Shown here one piece after another: positions 8,387 through 17,369 of a stretch of DNA of 64,000 bases. Made by a program: the position numbers and the translations under genes. The notes below the pieces were generated by a model, which searched no databases, was not told the DNA's origin, and was given only the letters and a program-made list of their open reading frames with translations. The stretch comes from Paroceanicella profunda (lineage in GTDB: Bacteria; Pseudomonadota; Alphaproteobacteria; Rhodobacterales; Rhodobacteraceae), in contig NZ_CP040818.1 in NCBI RefSeq assembly GCF_005887635.2, positions 868,001-932,000 of the forward strand, given 5' to 3'. How positions within the stretch are numbered: position 1 is the first letter of the stretch; every line of letters starts with the position of its first letter.

Positions 8387-9505
8387 ATGTCAAAGTTCCT
8401 TCGCTCCACTGCCACCTACATTGCCAGCCTCATCGGTATCGCCGGTGTGGCCCTCATCCTGTTCGCCTTCGACCTGCCGCCCTTTTCCAGCTCCGTCGAG
8501 CGGACGGATGACGCCTATGTCCGCGGAAAGGTGACGTTCATCAGCCCTCAGCTGGCCGGATACATCTCCGAAGTACCTGTACAGGATTACCAGCAGGTGA
8601 AGCAGGGTGACCTGATCGCCAGAATCGACGATCGCATCTTCCAGCAGAAGGTTGCGCAGGCGAAGGCGTCGCTGGAGGCGCAGGAGGCTGCCCTGGCCAA
8701 TTCCGAGCAGTCACGGTTGTCGGCGCAGGCGCAGGTGGATTCGGCCAGGGCTCAGCTCGAGAGCGCGAAGCAGGATCTCGACACTGCCGACGCGGCCTGG
8801 AAGCGCTTCCAGGCCCTGCTGGACAAGGGCGTGGTGACCAAATCCACCGCCGATGACAGCCGGACGGCCTTCGTCCAGGCGCGGTCGACGGAACACCAGG
8901 CCGAGGCGGCCCTCGAGGTGGCACAGCAGGATCTCGCCGCGATTGCAGTGAACAAGCAGTCTCTGCAGGCAGCGGTCGACGGCGCGCGGGCCACAGTGAG
9001 CCTCGCCGAGATCGACCTGCAGAACACCCGGATCACCGCGCCGCGTGACGGAACGCTGGGCGAGGTGAGCGCCCGGGTCGGGCAGTATGTCTCGGCCGGT
9101 TCGCAGATCGGGTCGCTGGTGCCGGACGATGTCTGGGTGGTCGCCGCCTTCAAGGAGACCCAACTGGCCGGGATGAGCGTGGGGCAGCCCGTCACCTTCA
9201 CCGTCGACGCGCTGGGAGATGCGGAATTGCATGGCAAGATCGAGCGATTCGCGCCCGCCACCGGCTCCGAGTTCAGCGTTCTGAAGTCCGACAATGCGAC
9301 CGGAAACTTCACCAAGATCGCCCAACGCCTGCCAGTGCGCATTGTCATCGACAGCGGTCAGACGCTGGCCAGGCGCCTCGTTCCCGGCATGTCCGTCGTC
9401 GCCCGGATCGACACGGCCTCGACCGGATCGGCCGCAGCGGCGGAACTGCCGTCTGACACGATTACCTTCGCGCAGGTGCCCGGATCACCACACTCTGCGG
9501 ACTGA
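8387..9505 (+). CDS. HlyD/EmrA-family membrane fusion protein
   Basis: Periplasmic adaptor (372 aa) of the EmrAB-type pump. It has an N-terminal membrane anchor (residues 8-30), then a biotinyl-lipoyl-like half (RGKVTFISPQLAGYISEVPVQD). A long helical hairpin follows, rich in Ala/Gln/Glu (about residues 85-200), then the second lipoyl half (NTRITAPRDGTLGEVSARVGQYV) and a beta-barrel. ATG 8387 is preferred over GTG 8378 because GGGA lies about 11 bases upstream of the ATG but almost touches the GTG. Confidence 0.88.
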   Translation: MSKFLRSTATYIASLIGIAGVALILFAFDLPPFSSSVERTDDAYVRGKVTFISPQLAGYISEVPVQDYQQVKQGDLIARIDDRIFQQKVAQAKASLEAQEAALANSEQSRLSAQAQVDSARAQLESAKQDLDTADAAWKRFQALLDKGVVTKSTADDSRTAFVQARSTEHQAEAALEVAQQDLAAIAVNKQSLQAAVDGARATVSLAEIDLQNTRITAPRDGTLGEVSARVGQYVSAGSQIGSLVPDDVWVVAAFKETQLAGMSVGQPVTFTVDALGDAELHGKIERFAPATGSEFSVLKSDNATGNFTKIAQRLPVRIVIDSGQTLARRLVPGMSVVARIDTASTGSAAAAELPSDTITFAQVPGSPHSAD

Positions 9506-9608
9506 CCCGCGCACGGCTGCGGGCCGATCCACGATGATCAGGCCCGGCACCTCATCACCGCAACTGGTCATGCAGAGCCGCGGCCGGTGCTGCGCCTCCA
9601 CGACCGGA

Positions 9609-10310
9609 CTATCTCCTCGGTTGCGCCGCCATCCCATCCTGTTCCGCAACGCTGCGGATCTCGTCGAGATAGGCAAACAGCTCGCGGCAGTTTTCCGACA
9701 GGAGATCGAAATCTGCCGAGGCATTCGGATGGCGTTCGCTTGCAAGCGAAATATGCCGCAGCATGCGCGACAGGGGCACCCGCAGCTCCCCCACACATTC
9801 ATAGGCAAAGGTTTCCAGCACCTCGCGCAGCTTCACCGACTGGTCCGGCTGTTCTGTGCGCACGGGCTCCAGCGCGCGGGCGAGGGCCCGCTCCACGGCC
9901 TCGCGGAAGACAGTGCCGCTGAGCCCGTCCTTCTGGAGATATTCCGAGCATCCCGCGTCCATCGCGCGCTGCTGCATGCCCGAGTTGCTCTGGCCCGAGA
10001 GCAGGATGACGGGAACCGGACCCTCTTCCCCGGCCCGGAAGGTCTCGATCGCCACGAGACCCTCCCCGTCGGGAAGGAAATTGTCCAGCAACACGAGGTC
10101 GAACTCGTCGCGCGACATGTGGCTGCGGGCTTCGCGCAGCGACGACGCCTCGACGATTTCCAGGTCGAGCTGGGCGGACTGCGCCAGTGCCTGAACCCGC
10201 CTGCGGTCAAAGCGACTGTCCTCCACCAGCAGGCACCGCCTGCGGGAGGGCCGCTTCTCGGCACGTTCCTTTGCAGCCGCGAGGGCGCTGTCGAGATCGG
10301 AATGCAACAT
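9609..10310 (-). CDS. Response-regulator receiver protein with degenerate histidine-kinase-like C-terminus
   Basis: A 233-aa protein. Residues 25-140 form a receiver domain with an intact phosphorylation site: acidic pair E30/D31, phospho-acceptor D76 in LVLLDNFLPDGEG, S105 in VILLSGQS and K127 in YLQKDG. Residues 160-225 read like the dimerisation helices of a histidine kinase (FAYECVGELRVPLSRML), but the phospho-histidine position holds glycine (G174) and the next residue is Glu. No DNA-binding or ATPase domain is present. It is divergent from the kinase gene 230 bases away, its likely partner. It could act as a phosphate sink or as a pseudo-DHp that heterodimerises with the kinase. Confidence 0.75.
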   Translation of the reverse strand: MLHSDLDSALAAAKERAEKRPSRRRCLLVEDSRFDRRRVQALAQSAQLDLEIVEASSLREARSHMSRDEFDLVLLDNFLPDGEGLVAIETFRAGEEGPVPVILLSGQSNSGMQQRAMDAGCSEYLQKDGLSGTVFREAVERALARALEPVRTEQPDQSVKLREVLETFAYECVGELRVPLSRMLRHISLASERHPNASADFDLLSENCRELFAYLDEIRSVAEQDGMAAQPRR

Positions 10311-10540
10311 CGTCGTTTCCTCCGGTTATGGTGGCACCGGGCCTGCCCGGACTGCCCGGACAGTCGGCCACACCACAGGAGCAGGGCGTTATCGGACATC
10401 CTGAGCCGGTACAGGTGAAGACCGCGTAAACCTCTCCAATTCTCTGCAAATCACGTCGTCATTCGGGCACTCCGGCCGTCAACGCTTTGGAAACACTCAT
10501 CGCGCACTCTCCTCCCGAAGCTTGAAAGGGGAGACACGGT

Positions 10541-11695
10541 ATGAGCGACGGCTTCACGGGTTTGCCGGGCCCCGACGGCGGGGGGAATCCGGCGCCGGAA
10601 TCCGGCGCTCCGCAGGTTGCGGCGCACGACACTCCATCGGAGACAGACCGCGCGGTGAGCGCGCAGCCGGGGCCGAGGGTCAGGCCGTCCCTGTTGCTCG
10701 TCGATACGCTCGACGGCCCGGGGGAGGAGATGCATCCCGGCATCGCACTGATGCCCGCAGAGCTGCGCATGGCCGGGGACACGGCCACCGCGCAGCAGAT
10801 GGCTGCGGGGTCGCGGCCGGACTGCCTGCTCTTGCCGCCCGGGGGGGGAGACCGCGGTGTGGCGGAGCACCTGCGCCGCGCCTTCCCGGACACGCCGATG
10901 TTCCGGTTGCACCCCTGGACGCCGGAGGCCGGCGAGCCGCCGGAAGCCGCCGCCATCGCGCGCGCGATCTCGGCCGAGCGCGCGGCCTGCCGCAAGGAGC
11001 TGGAGGAATTCATCCAGATCGCCGTGCATGACTTGCGCGCGCCCCTGCGCGCCTGCCTGACCATCCCCTCCTGGATCCGGGACGATCTTGAGGCGGCGAA
11101 GCAGGATTATGCCCCGATCGCGGAAGATGTGGAGATGCTGCTGACGCAGGCCAACCGCATGTCGGCGCTGCTGGAGGCCCTGTCGACCTACGCGCGGGTC
11201 GGTCACGGAGACCGGCCGGACGATACCGTGGAACCCGCCGGGCTCATTGCCCGCGTGGCCGCGCGGCCCGGTATGCCGGCGGATCTGCACGTCCGGGTCG
11301 CGAGCGGCCTTCCCGCTCTCACCCTCCGCCGCAGTGACATGGAGACGCTTCTGGAGCAGCTCCTGCTGAACGCCGCGCGGCACAGCGCCCGACCCGCGCC
11401 ACGGGTCGACCTCGAGGTTGCCACACCGCCGGGCGGCGGCCTGCGGATCAGTGTCACGGATGACGGTCAGGGCATCCCGGAGCAGTATCGCGAACGGGTT
11501 TTCCGCCCCGGAACCGCCCTGCGCCCTCGCGACGAGGTGGAGGGCAGCGGCATGGGCCTCGCCATCGTGCGGCGCATTGCGCGGCACTGGGGCGGCGAAG
11601 CCGGGATCGAGGATGCTCCGGGCGGCAAGGGTGTCCGTATCGCGATCCGCCTGCCGGCAAACTCGCCGGTGCTCGGGTCGATCGAAAGGGGGTGA
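10541..11695 (+). CDS. Sensor histidine kinase with a degenerate N-terminal receiver
   Basis: A 384-aa soluble histidine kinase. Residues 48-145 resemble a receiver fold (PSLLLVDT and DCLLLPPGGGDRG), but the phospho-acceptor Asp is replaced (P99 at the aligned position). The DHp domain has H163 in FIQIAVHDLRAPLRACL. The ATPase domain shows an N box (N277 in LLLNAARHSA), DDGQG (307-311) and GSGMGL (335-340). There are no membrane segments, so the signal is probably cytoplasmic or passed by a partner protein. It is paired divergently with the receiver protein at 9609-10310. Confidence 0.85.
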   Translation: MSDGFTGLPGPDGGGNPAPESGAPQVAAHDTPSETDRAVSAQPGPRVRPSLLLVDTLDGPGEEMHPGIALMPAELRMAGDTATAQQMAAGSRPDCLLLPPGGGDRGVAEHLRRAFPDTPMFRLHPWTPEAGEPPEAAAIARAISAERAACRKELEEFIQIAVHDLRAPLRACLTIPSWIRDDLEAAKQDYAPIAEDVEMLLTQANRMSALLEALSTYARVGHGDRPDDTVEPAGLIARVAARPGMPADLHVRVASGLPALTLRRSDMETLLEQLLLNAARHSARPAPRVDLEVATPPGGGLRISVTDDGQGIPEQYRERVFRPGTALRPRDEVEGSGMGLAIVRRIARHWGGEAGIEDAPGGKGVRIAIRLPANSPVLGSIERG

Positions 11696-11701
11696 CGGGC
11701 G

Positions 11702-12799
11702 TCAGACGAGACGCACCACGTGATTGTCCCATTGCGCATTATGGCGGCGTTGGCCGTGCGCGCGGGCCTCGCCATCGAGCAGGCAGGTGCCACCTTGCCC
11801 GTCGCTGACGATGAAGCCGGAGGGAGATGTGGCGAGGCCGCAGATGTCCGGCTGCCGGTGCAGCCCGATCACCTCGCCGGAGGCCGCATCGAAGGCGATG
11901 AGCTGGCCGCCACGTGGCGATGTGATGGCCACCGAAGTGCCGCCAGCGTCGAACGCCACGCTGCCGGCGTAGCCCTGCATCTGCCGCTGCACCGGCTCCG
12001 GTGCGGCGAGCAGGCGCAGATGCTGCGCACCGGTGTCGAGCAGGGCCAGCAACGGTGGCACGTCGGTCACCGCGCCCTGCCACTGCATCGCCGCTGCCAC
12101 CCGGCCATCCCGGGTCATCGCGAGATGGCGCATGGAATTGAGGTGCAGGGTTTCGGGCAGGGCCCACTCCTGCACCATCTGCCCGTCCCGGAGGGAGACC
12201 AGCGCGAGGGTAGAGCGCATGGTGGGCAGGTTCAGCTTGGCGCGGCCGCTGTCCGGGTGGGTCTGGATGCCGCCATTCGCGACGATGAGGTGGCAGCCGT
12301 CGGGCATCAGCATCGTGTCATGCGGGCCGATGCCTCCGGAGGAGAACTCCCCGATCCTGGCGTAGCCGCCGGAGGGGGACGCATCCCAGACGCCGATGCG
12401 GCCTTCGCCGGCTTCAAAGTCGTTCTCGGGGGTGTAGAGCAGCGCGCCATCGGCCGAGAACGTGCCGTGGCCGTAGAAATGCCGCCCCTCCGGCGCCTCC
12501 AGCCGGGCGCGTGACAGGCCCTCCGCGCAGTCGATCACCAGGGCGAAGGTGCCTGGCCTGCGGGCGAAGGCGATCGCTTCGGGCCGGTGGGGATGGGCCG
12601 CGCCGGCATGGCCGCGCCCGGGAAGCGGAATGTGGAACAGCGCGGCGCCGTCATCCGTGAGGCCGTAGAGCCCGTAGCCGCCGTCCGGGTCGCGCGCGGC
12701 CGCGAGATAGGCCGGGCCGGCCGCCGCGGCCCAGCCGCTGGTTCCGCTGAGGGAGAGGGCTGCCGCCCCGACGAGGAAGTGGCGACGTCCGAGCTGCAT
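11702..12799 (-). CDS. DUF1513 exported protein of the iron/imelysin operon
   Basis: A 365-aa secreted protein with a twin-arginine-like signal (GRRHFLVGAAALSLSG). The body contains repeated short beta-rich segments with conserved glycines and aromatics (GRGHAGAAHPHRPEAIAFARRPGTFALVID, GHGTFSADGALLYTPEND) consistent with a beta-propeller, as proposed for DUF1513. It is the last gene of the minus-strand operon, starting one base after the upstream imelysin stop. ATG 12799 fits the signal peptide best; ATG 12811 is an alternative. Its biochemical role is unknown, but in many proteobacteria it accompanies imelysins and a di-heme oxidoreductase. Confidence 0.8.
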   Translation of the reverse strand: MQLGRRHFLVGAAALSLSGTSGWAAAAGPAYLAAARDPDGGYGLYGLTDDGAALFHIPLPGRGHAGAAHPHRPEAIAFARRPGTFALVIDCAEGLSRARLEAPEGRHFYGHGTFSADGALLYTPENDFEAGEGRIGVWDASPSGGYARIGEFSSGGIGPHDTMLMPDGCHLIVANGGIQTHPDSGRAKLNLPTMRSTLALVSLRDGQMVQEWALPETLHLNSMRHLAMTRDGRVAAAMQWQGAVTDVPPLLALLDTGAQHLRLLAAPEPVQRQMQGYAGSVAFDAGGTSVAITSPRGGQLIAFDAASGEVIGLHRQPDICGLATSPSGFIVSDGQGGTCLLDGEARAHGQRRHNAQWDNHVVRLV

Positions 12800-12800
12800 C

Positions 12801-13832
12801 TCAGTCTCCATCCAGCGCGTTGAAGCCCTCTCGCACCCCGAGTTCCGGCGCGATGGCGGCGGAAAGCGCGATGTAGAGCTGGTCGTAATCGGTCTGCAGC
12901 GCCTCGACACGAAAGCGCGACATCGGATGGGACACGGCCTCCGTCAGCGGCGGGGTGATCCGCGCCAGGTCGTCGCGCACCCGGCTGAAGGCGGTGCGGG
13001 CGGCCTCGGCGTTCTCCCGGGGCAGGGAGGGGACGAAGACGGCCTCGGTCATGTGTTCGAGAGCATCGAGCGACAGGCCGATGTTGCGCAGCGGCCGGTC
13101 CGAGCGCCAGGCCTCGGCCCGGTTCGGGCGGGGCCGGTCGAAGCTTCCGAGCGGGTTGGCGAGTCGCAGGTCCCGGGTGAACTGCACGCCGCCCAGCAGC
13201 GCCTTGTAGAGCTCCTGAACCGCGCTGAGCGGCTCGGGATAGGCCAGGTTCTCCGCCGCGCCGGCGGTGAGCATCCAGCCGGACCAGGGGTCTTCCCACC
13301 GGTCGACCAACGCCGCCGCCAGCCGGTGCAGGTCCACCGAGACCGCGCGCAGCAGCCGGCAGCGATAGGGGCCGGCGCCCAGGCCCTGTCCGGTATCGTC
13401 GTAGAGCAGGTAGTCGAGCGCGAAGAGCCCGCGCGCGGCGATGGACACGTGCTCGAACTCCTCCGGGTCGTCCACCACCGGGTCCTCCGCCTCCGCAAGC
13501 CCGGCCAGGCTGCGGGCGGTGAAGCCCTTGCGGTCGGGCCAGAAGGCGATGGCGAAGGCACGCTGGTCTTCCTCGGTGGGGCCGAAGCGCAGGTGGCTCA
13601 CGCCTTCCCAGGCATCGAACGTGGCCTGGTAGGCGGCGCGCAGCGCGTCCTCGTCACAGCCCCGGGAGGCGGCTTCGAGCCCGGCCGCACGGGTCTCGAA
13701 GGCTTCGAACCCGGGCAGGATCACCTGGTCCAGCGCCCGTCGGACGATGGCGCGCGATGCGTCGTCGGCCCCCGCGGATCCGGTTGCCGCCAGCACCACG
13801 GCGGCGGCGAGAGAGGCGAGGCGCGCGCGCAT
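12801..13832 (-). CDS. Imelysin-family protein lacking the GxHxxE signature
   Basis: A 343-aa exported imelysin (peptidase M75 family, iron-regulated, IrpA-like) with a signal peptide at residues 1-22. Imelysins are periplasmic or surface proteins linked to iron acquisition. The usual GxHxxE motif is altered: the equivalent stretch is GLFALD (135-140), so the His and Glu are Phe and Asp. It may therefore have lost a metal-binding role kept by the first imelysin of the operon. Its ATG overlaps the di-heme oxidoreductase stop by four bases (translational coupling). Confidence 0.82.
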   Translation of the reverse strand: MRARLASLAAAVVLAATGSAGADDASRAIVRRALDQVILPGFEAFETRAAGLEAASRGCDEDALRAAYQATFDAWEGVSHLRFGPTEEDQRAFAIAFWPDRKGFTARSLAGLAEAEDPVVDDPEEFEHVSIAARGLFALDYLLYDDTGQGLGAGPYRCRLLRAVSVDLHRLAAALVDRWEDPWSGWMLTAGAAENLAYPEPLSAVQELYKALLGGVQFTRDLRLANPLGSFDRPRPNRAEAWRSDRPLRNIGLSLDALEHMTEAVFVPSLPRENAEAARTAFSRVRDDLARITPPLTEAVSHPMSRFRVEALQTDYDQLYIALSAAIAPELGVREGFNALDGD

Positions 13833-15340
13833 CACAGGGACTCCAGGAAGGCGAGGATCGCGTCGCGATCCGGTTTCTCGAGGCCGGCGAAGCCATCCCG
13901 CGCCGCCTGCGCTTCCCCGCCATGCCACAGGATGGCCTCGGCGAGGCTGCGCGCACGGCCATCGTGGAGGTAGAAATCGCGCACGGAAACCCATTTCGTC
14001 AGCCCGATGCCCCAGAGCGGCGGCGTGCGCCATTCACGGCCCGTGGCCCGTCCCTCCGGGCGGTTGTCCGCGAGGCCCTCGCCCATGTCGTGCAACAGCA
14101 GGTCGGTGTAGGGCCAGATGAGCTGGAAGCTTTGCTCCGGCTGGTCCTTCAGCCGGGCGGTGACATATTTCGGCACGTGGCAGGAGGCGCAGCCGGTGGC
14201 GTAGAACAACTCCTTGCCGTGCAGCACCTGCGGGTCCTCGACGTCCCGACGCAGCGGCACCGCGAGGTTGCGACTGTAGAAGGTCACCAGGTCGAGCGAC
14301 TGCTGGTCCACCTCGAAATCCGGCGAGGCGCCGTCGGGCGCGGCGCGGCAGGCCTCCTCGGCGACGGTGCAGTCGCCGGAGGCGGAAGGGTTGATCGGGG
14401 TGGACAGGCCCAGGTCGCCGGAAAACGCGTCGGCGGATTGCTGGCGGATGGTCGGCACCCCGGCCTTGTGGCCGAAGCGGCCCAGCATGGGCCGGTCGAA
14501 TTCCTTGGACCAGACGATGTTCGGGCGGCCGGAGATCCCGTCTCCGTCCGCATCCTCCGGGTCCGCATGGGCGAGGATGTCGGCTTCGGGGATCGCCTCC
14601 AGCAGGCCGAGGCCGATCATCTGCAGGGTCAGCCGCGGCGATATCATCGCCCCCTCGGCCATCGGCCCGTAGGCGAGGTCGGAGATGGAATAGGTCGGCT
14701 TCTGCAGGGTCACCACCTCACCGCCGGGCAGGGAGACGGGGATGTCCTCGTAGACCATCTGCATCTGGCCCTCGGCAGGCACGCCGGCGACGGAAAAGTT
14801 CTGCAGCTGGCCGCCGTAGACCGGGTCCGGCGCAGTGGCGATATAGCCCTGGATCTGCTCGGTGAGCGGAGAGGTGGACGGCACCGAAAGGCGCAGGAAC
14901 AGCGAGACGGTGGGTTCGTCGTCGCGGATCGGGCGGCGGCCGCGGCCGTCCTTCAGGTGGCAGTTCTGGCAGCCGCGGGCGTTGTAGAGCGGCCCCAGCC
15001 CGTCCGACGAGGTGGTCGAGGAGGGCGAGGACACCCAGAGCTTGCGGAACAGCCCGTTGCCCACCTTGAAGTCCATCTCCCGCTCGAAGGACATGTTCGC
15101 CGAGCTTTGCGAGAACACGTCCGGGCCGATGGCGAAATCGGTGGTGGCCGCCCCACCCTGGTTGATCTCGAAGGGCTCGGCCTTCGTGAAATCCGTGGTG
15201 GGCGCGGTGACGGCGGCGATGCGCTCGGCTTCCGCCGCCGTCCGGGGGACGACATCGAGATGGATGTCCCCCGGCAAGGGGTCCGCACGCGCGGGCAGGC
15301 AGACGGCAGTCAGGAGCAGGCCGGTCAGGAGTGTCTTCAT
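13832..15340 (-). CDS. Di-heme oxidoreductase (DUF1111/thiol-oxidoreductase type)
   Basis: A 502-aa exported c-type cytochrome with an N-terminal signal peptide (cleavage near PARA). Two heme-attachment CxxCH motifs are visible: C124-Q-N-C127-H128 and C384-A-S-C387-H388. A DADGDGISG loop (264-271) looks like a calcium site. The family resembles MauG/di-heme peroxidases and is regularly found beside imelysins. A plausible role is redox handling of iron in the periplasm (inference). It is coupled to the downstream imelysin by a four-base overlap and starts 27 bases after the bacterioferritin stop. Confidence 0.85.
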   Translation of the reverse strand: MKTLLTGLLLTAVCLPARADPLPGDIHLDVVPRTAAEAERIAAVTAPTTDFTKAEPFEINQGGAATTDFAIGPDVFSQSSANMSFEREMDFKVGNGLFRKLWVSSPSSTTSSDGLGPLYNARGCQNCHLKDGRGRRPIRDDEPTVSLFLRLSVPSTSPLTEQIQGYIATAPDPVYGGQLQNFSVAGVPAEGQMQMVYEDIPVSLPGGEVVTLQKPTYSISDLAYGPMAEGAMISPRLTLQMIGLGLLEAIPEADILAHADPEDADGDGISGRPNIVWSKEFDRPMLGRFGHKAGVPTIRQQSADAFSGDLGLSTPINPSASGDCTVAEEACRAAPDGASPDFEVDQQSLDLVTFYSRNLAVPLRRDVEDPQVLHGKELFYATGCASCHVPKYVTARLKDQPEQSFQLIWPYTDLLLHDMGEGLADNRPEGRATGREWRTPPLWGIGLTKWVSVRDFYLHDGRARSLAEAILWHGGEAQAARDGFAGLEKPDRDAILAFLESL

Positions 15341-15367
15341 GTCGATCGGCCGCCCCCGGCGGCTGTG

Positions 15368-15853
15368 TCAGTCCGCTTCGTCGGCGGGCGTGGCGTTGAG
15401 CTGGCCGTAGTTCTGTTCGCCGATCTGGCCGTAGAGATCCAGCTGCGTCTCGAGGTAATCGATATGACCTTCCTCGTCAGCAAGAAGTTCCTCGAACAGC
15501 TCCTTGGAGACGTAATCGCCCACCTTCACGCAATATTCGCGGGCTTCCTTGTAGAGCGCCCAGGCGTCATGCTCGGCAGCGAGATCGCATTCCAGCGTCT
15601 CCTTGATGGTCTGGCCGATTCGCAGCGGATCCAGCGTCTGAAGGTTCGGATGACCTTCCAGAAAGATGATGCGATCCATCAGCTTGTCCGCGTGGTGCAT
15701 CTCCTCGATGCTCTCTGCGCGAGACTTCTTCGCAAGCCGGCCGTAGCCCCAGTCAGCCTGAAGTCGGTAGTGCAGCCAGTACTGGTTGATCGCGGTCAGT
15801 TCGCTCTTGAGCGCGCGATTCAGATACTCGATGACCTTTTGGTCGCCCTTCAT
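15368..15853 (-). CDS. bfr: Bacterioferritin
   Basis: Cytoplasmic 24-mer iron-storage protein of standard length (161 aa). The di-iron ferroxidase ligands sit at the canonical positions (E18, E51, H54, E94, E127, H130), and M52 is the heme ligand between subunits. The start at 15853 gives the usual [19 protein letters not shown]. It overlaps the 3' part of the bfd frame by 101 bases. The neighbours (Bfd, imelysins) show a role in iron storage within an iron-uptake operon. Confidence 0.95.
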   Translation of the reverse strand: MKGDQKVIEYLNRALKSELTAINQYWLHYRLQADWGYGRLAKKSRAESIEEMHHADKLMDRIIFLEGHPNLQTLDPLRIGQTIKETLECDLAAEHDAWALYKEAREYCVKVGDYVSKELFEELLADEEGHIDYLETQLDLYGQIGEQNYGQLNATPADEAD

Positions 15854-16094
15854 TACGGAACGTCCCCTGTCTGTTCGTGCGCAGGTTGCGCAGGTGGATC
15901 GGGACGCCGATATTATCATTATCGCGCATGTTTGCCACAAAAAGCGCCATGCACCCTCCGCACTGCGGGGTCTTTCCCAGGGCCCGGTAGATCTTGCCCG
16001 GTGTGATCACGGTCTCCGGATCGGACGCGCGCATCCAGTCGATGGCGTTTCCGATGTCCGTGTCACTGATGACGGCGCAGGAGCAGATGATCAC
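15753..16094 (-). CDS. bfd: Bacterioferritin-associated [2Fe-2S] ferredoxin with long C-terminal tail
   Basis: Ferredoxin that reduces the ferric core of bacterioferritin to release iron. The four cluster cysteines are present as C4-S-C6 and C45-G-G-C48, with a [11 protein letters not shown] core. It starts with GTG, preceded by GGAGG. The frame encodes 113 aa, longer than the 60-80 aa usual for Bfd. The last ~34 codons lie inside the start of bfr in another frame and read as basic and unstructured, so that tail may be unimportant. The gene belongs to the iron operon between imelysin and bfr. Confidence 0.82.
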   Translation of the reverse strand: MIICSCAVISDTDIGNAIDWMRASDPETVITPGKIYRALGKTPQCGGCMALFVANMRDNDNIGVPIHLRNLRTNRQGTFRNEGRPKGHRVSESRAQERTDRDQPVLAALPTSG

Positions 16095-16124
16095 GCCGGG
16101 CCTCCCTGGAACTGTCTGGTGGGG

Positions 16125-17369
16125 TTACTGGAAAACCGCCGAGGGGTTGTCGAGGCTGTCGGAGCCTTCGATCTCGATGTCCGCGCCGAGCACGGCCACC
16201 GCCTTCTCGATCGCGCGGGTCTGGCCGACGAGATGGTCGACCACGTCCATGATGAGCGCCTCGCCCTCGGCATTGCCGCGCGCCAGCATCTGGTCATAGG
16301 CGAGGCCACTCTCGGCCCGGGCCTTGAGGGCGGAGAGCGCCACCATCGTCTCGTCCAGCGCCTTGCTCACCGCGGCATCGGCCTCCGGGTCGGTCGCGGC
16401 CACCAGTTCGGAGAGCGACGGGCCGCTCACCTCGGTGCCATCCACCCGCGTGTAGCTGCCGGTGTACACGTTGCGGATGCCCAGACCGTCGTAATAATGG
16501 CTGTTGTGGGTGTTGTCGGAGAAGCAATCATGCTCCTCCTCCGGGTCGTTGAGCATCAGGCCGAGGCGGATGCGTTCGCCCGCCAGCTCGCCGTAGGACA
16601 GGCTGCCCATGCCGGTGAGCATGGCCTGGATGCCGGCGTCCGGGTCCGCCATCAGGGTTTCGCGGGCCTCGCCGCCCTCGCCCCACTGGGCCGCCATCCA
16701 CTCGAGGTCGGAGACCAGCAGGTCGGTCGCCACCTTCAGGTATTCGGCGCGGCGGTCGCAGTTGCCGCCCGTGCAGGCGTCGCCCGTGGCGTAATCGGTC
16801 CAGGGGCGGGTGCCGGCACCGGCCTCGGTGCCGTTCAGGTCCTGGCCCCAGAGCAGGAATTCCACCGCGTGGTAGCCGGTGGCGACATTGGCCTCGATCT
16901 CGTCGGCCTCCTGCAGCGTGTCCTGCAGCAGCGCGGGGGTGATCTCGGCGGCATCCACCGTCTCGCCGGACAGGGTGAAGCTCTCGTTCGCGATCACGTT
17001 CAGCACGGCATAGGCGTTCTCGTCGCTCGCGCCCTGGCCCTCGACATAGTCGATCAGGCCCTCGTCGAGCGGCCAGGCGTTGACCTTGCCTTCCCACGCG
17101 TCGACGATGGCATTGCCGAAACGGTAGGCCTCGGTCTGCTGGTAGGGCACCCGGGCGGCCAGCCAGGCCTCGCGCGCCGCGGCCAGCGTGTCTTCGGAGG
17201 GGGAGGCGATCAGCGCGTCCACCGCCTGCTGAAGCGCCTTCGCCGTCGCCACGGAGTCACCGTACCCGGCCTCGGCGATATCGGCGTAGGTCTCCAGGAC
17301 CTCCGTTTTCTCGACTGCGAGCGCGGGCGTGGCCACAAACAGGGCAAGGGCGGCAAAGGTCAGCTTCAT
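16125..17369 (-). CDS. Imelysin-family protein with intact GxHxxE motif
   Basis: A 414-aa exported imelysin (IrpA-like, M75 family) with signal peptide MKLTFAALALFVATPALA. The GxHxxE signature is intact (G165-Y-H167-A-V-E170, then FLLWGQD), unlike in the second imelysin of the operon. It is first in the minus-strand iron operon, with bfd beginning 30 bases downstream. Family members bind or process iron at the cell surface; the peptidase activity originally proposed is doubtful. Expression is probably iron-controlled through the dyad at 17427-17442. Confidence 0.88.
   Translation of the reverse strand: MKLTFAALALFVATPALAVEKTEVLETYADIAEAGYGDSVATAKALQQAVDALIASPSEDTLAAAREAWLAARVPYQQTEAYRFGNAIVDAWEGKVNAWPLDEGLIDYVEGQGASDENAYAVLNVIANESFTLSGETVDAAEITPALLQDTLQEADEIEANVATGYHAVEFLLWGQDLNGTEAGAGTRPWTDYATGDACTGGNCDRRAEYLKVATDLLVSDLEWMAAQWGEGGEARETLMADPDAGIQAMLTGMGSLSYGELAGERIRLGLMLNDPEEEHDCFSDNTHNSHYYDGLGIRNVYTGSYTRVDGTEVSGPSLSELVAATDPEADAAVSKALDETMVALSALKARAESGLAYDQMLARGNAEGEALIMDVVDHLVGQTRAIEKAVAVLGADIEIEGSDSLDNPSAVFQ

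Noticed and set aside
13757..16006. 749-codon plus-strand frame opposite the iron operon
   Set aside because: Shadow of the di-heme enzyme, imelysin and bacterioferritin genes, which have clear motifs on the minus strand.
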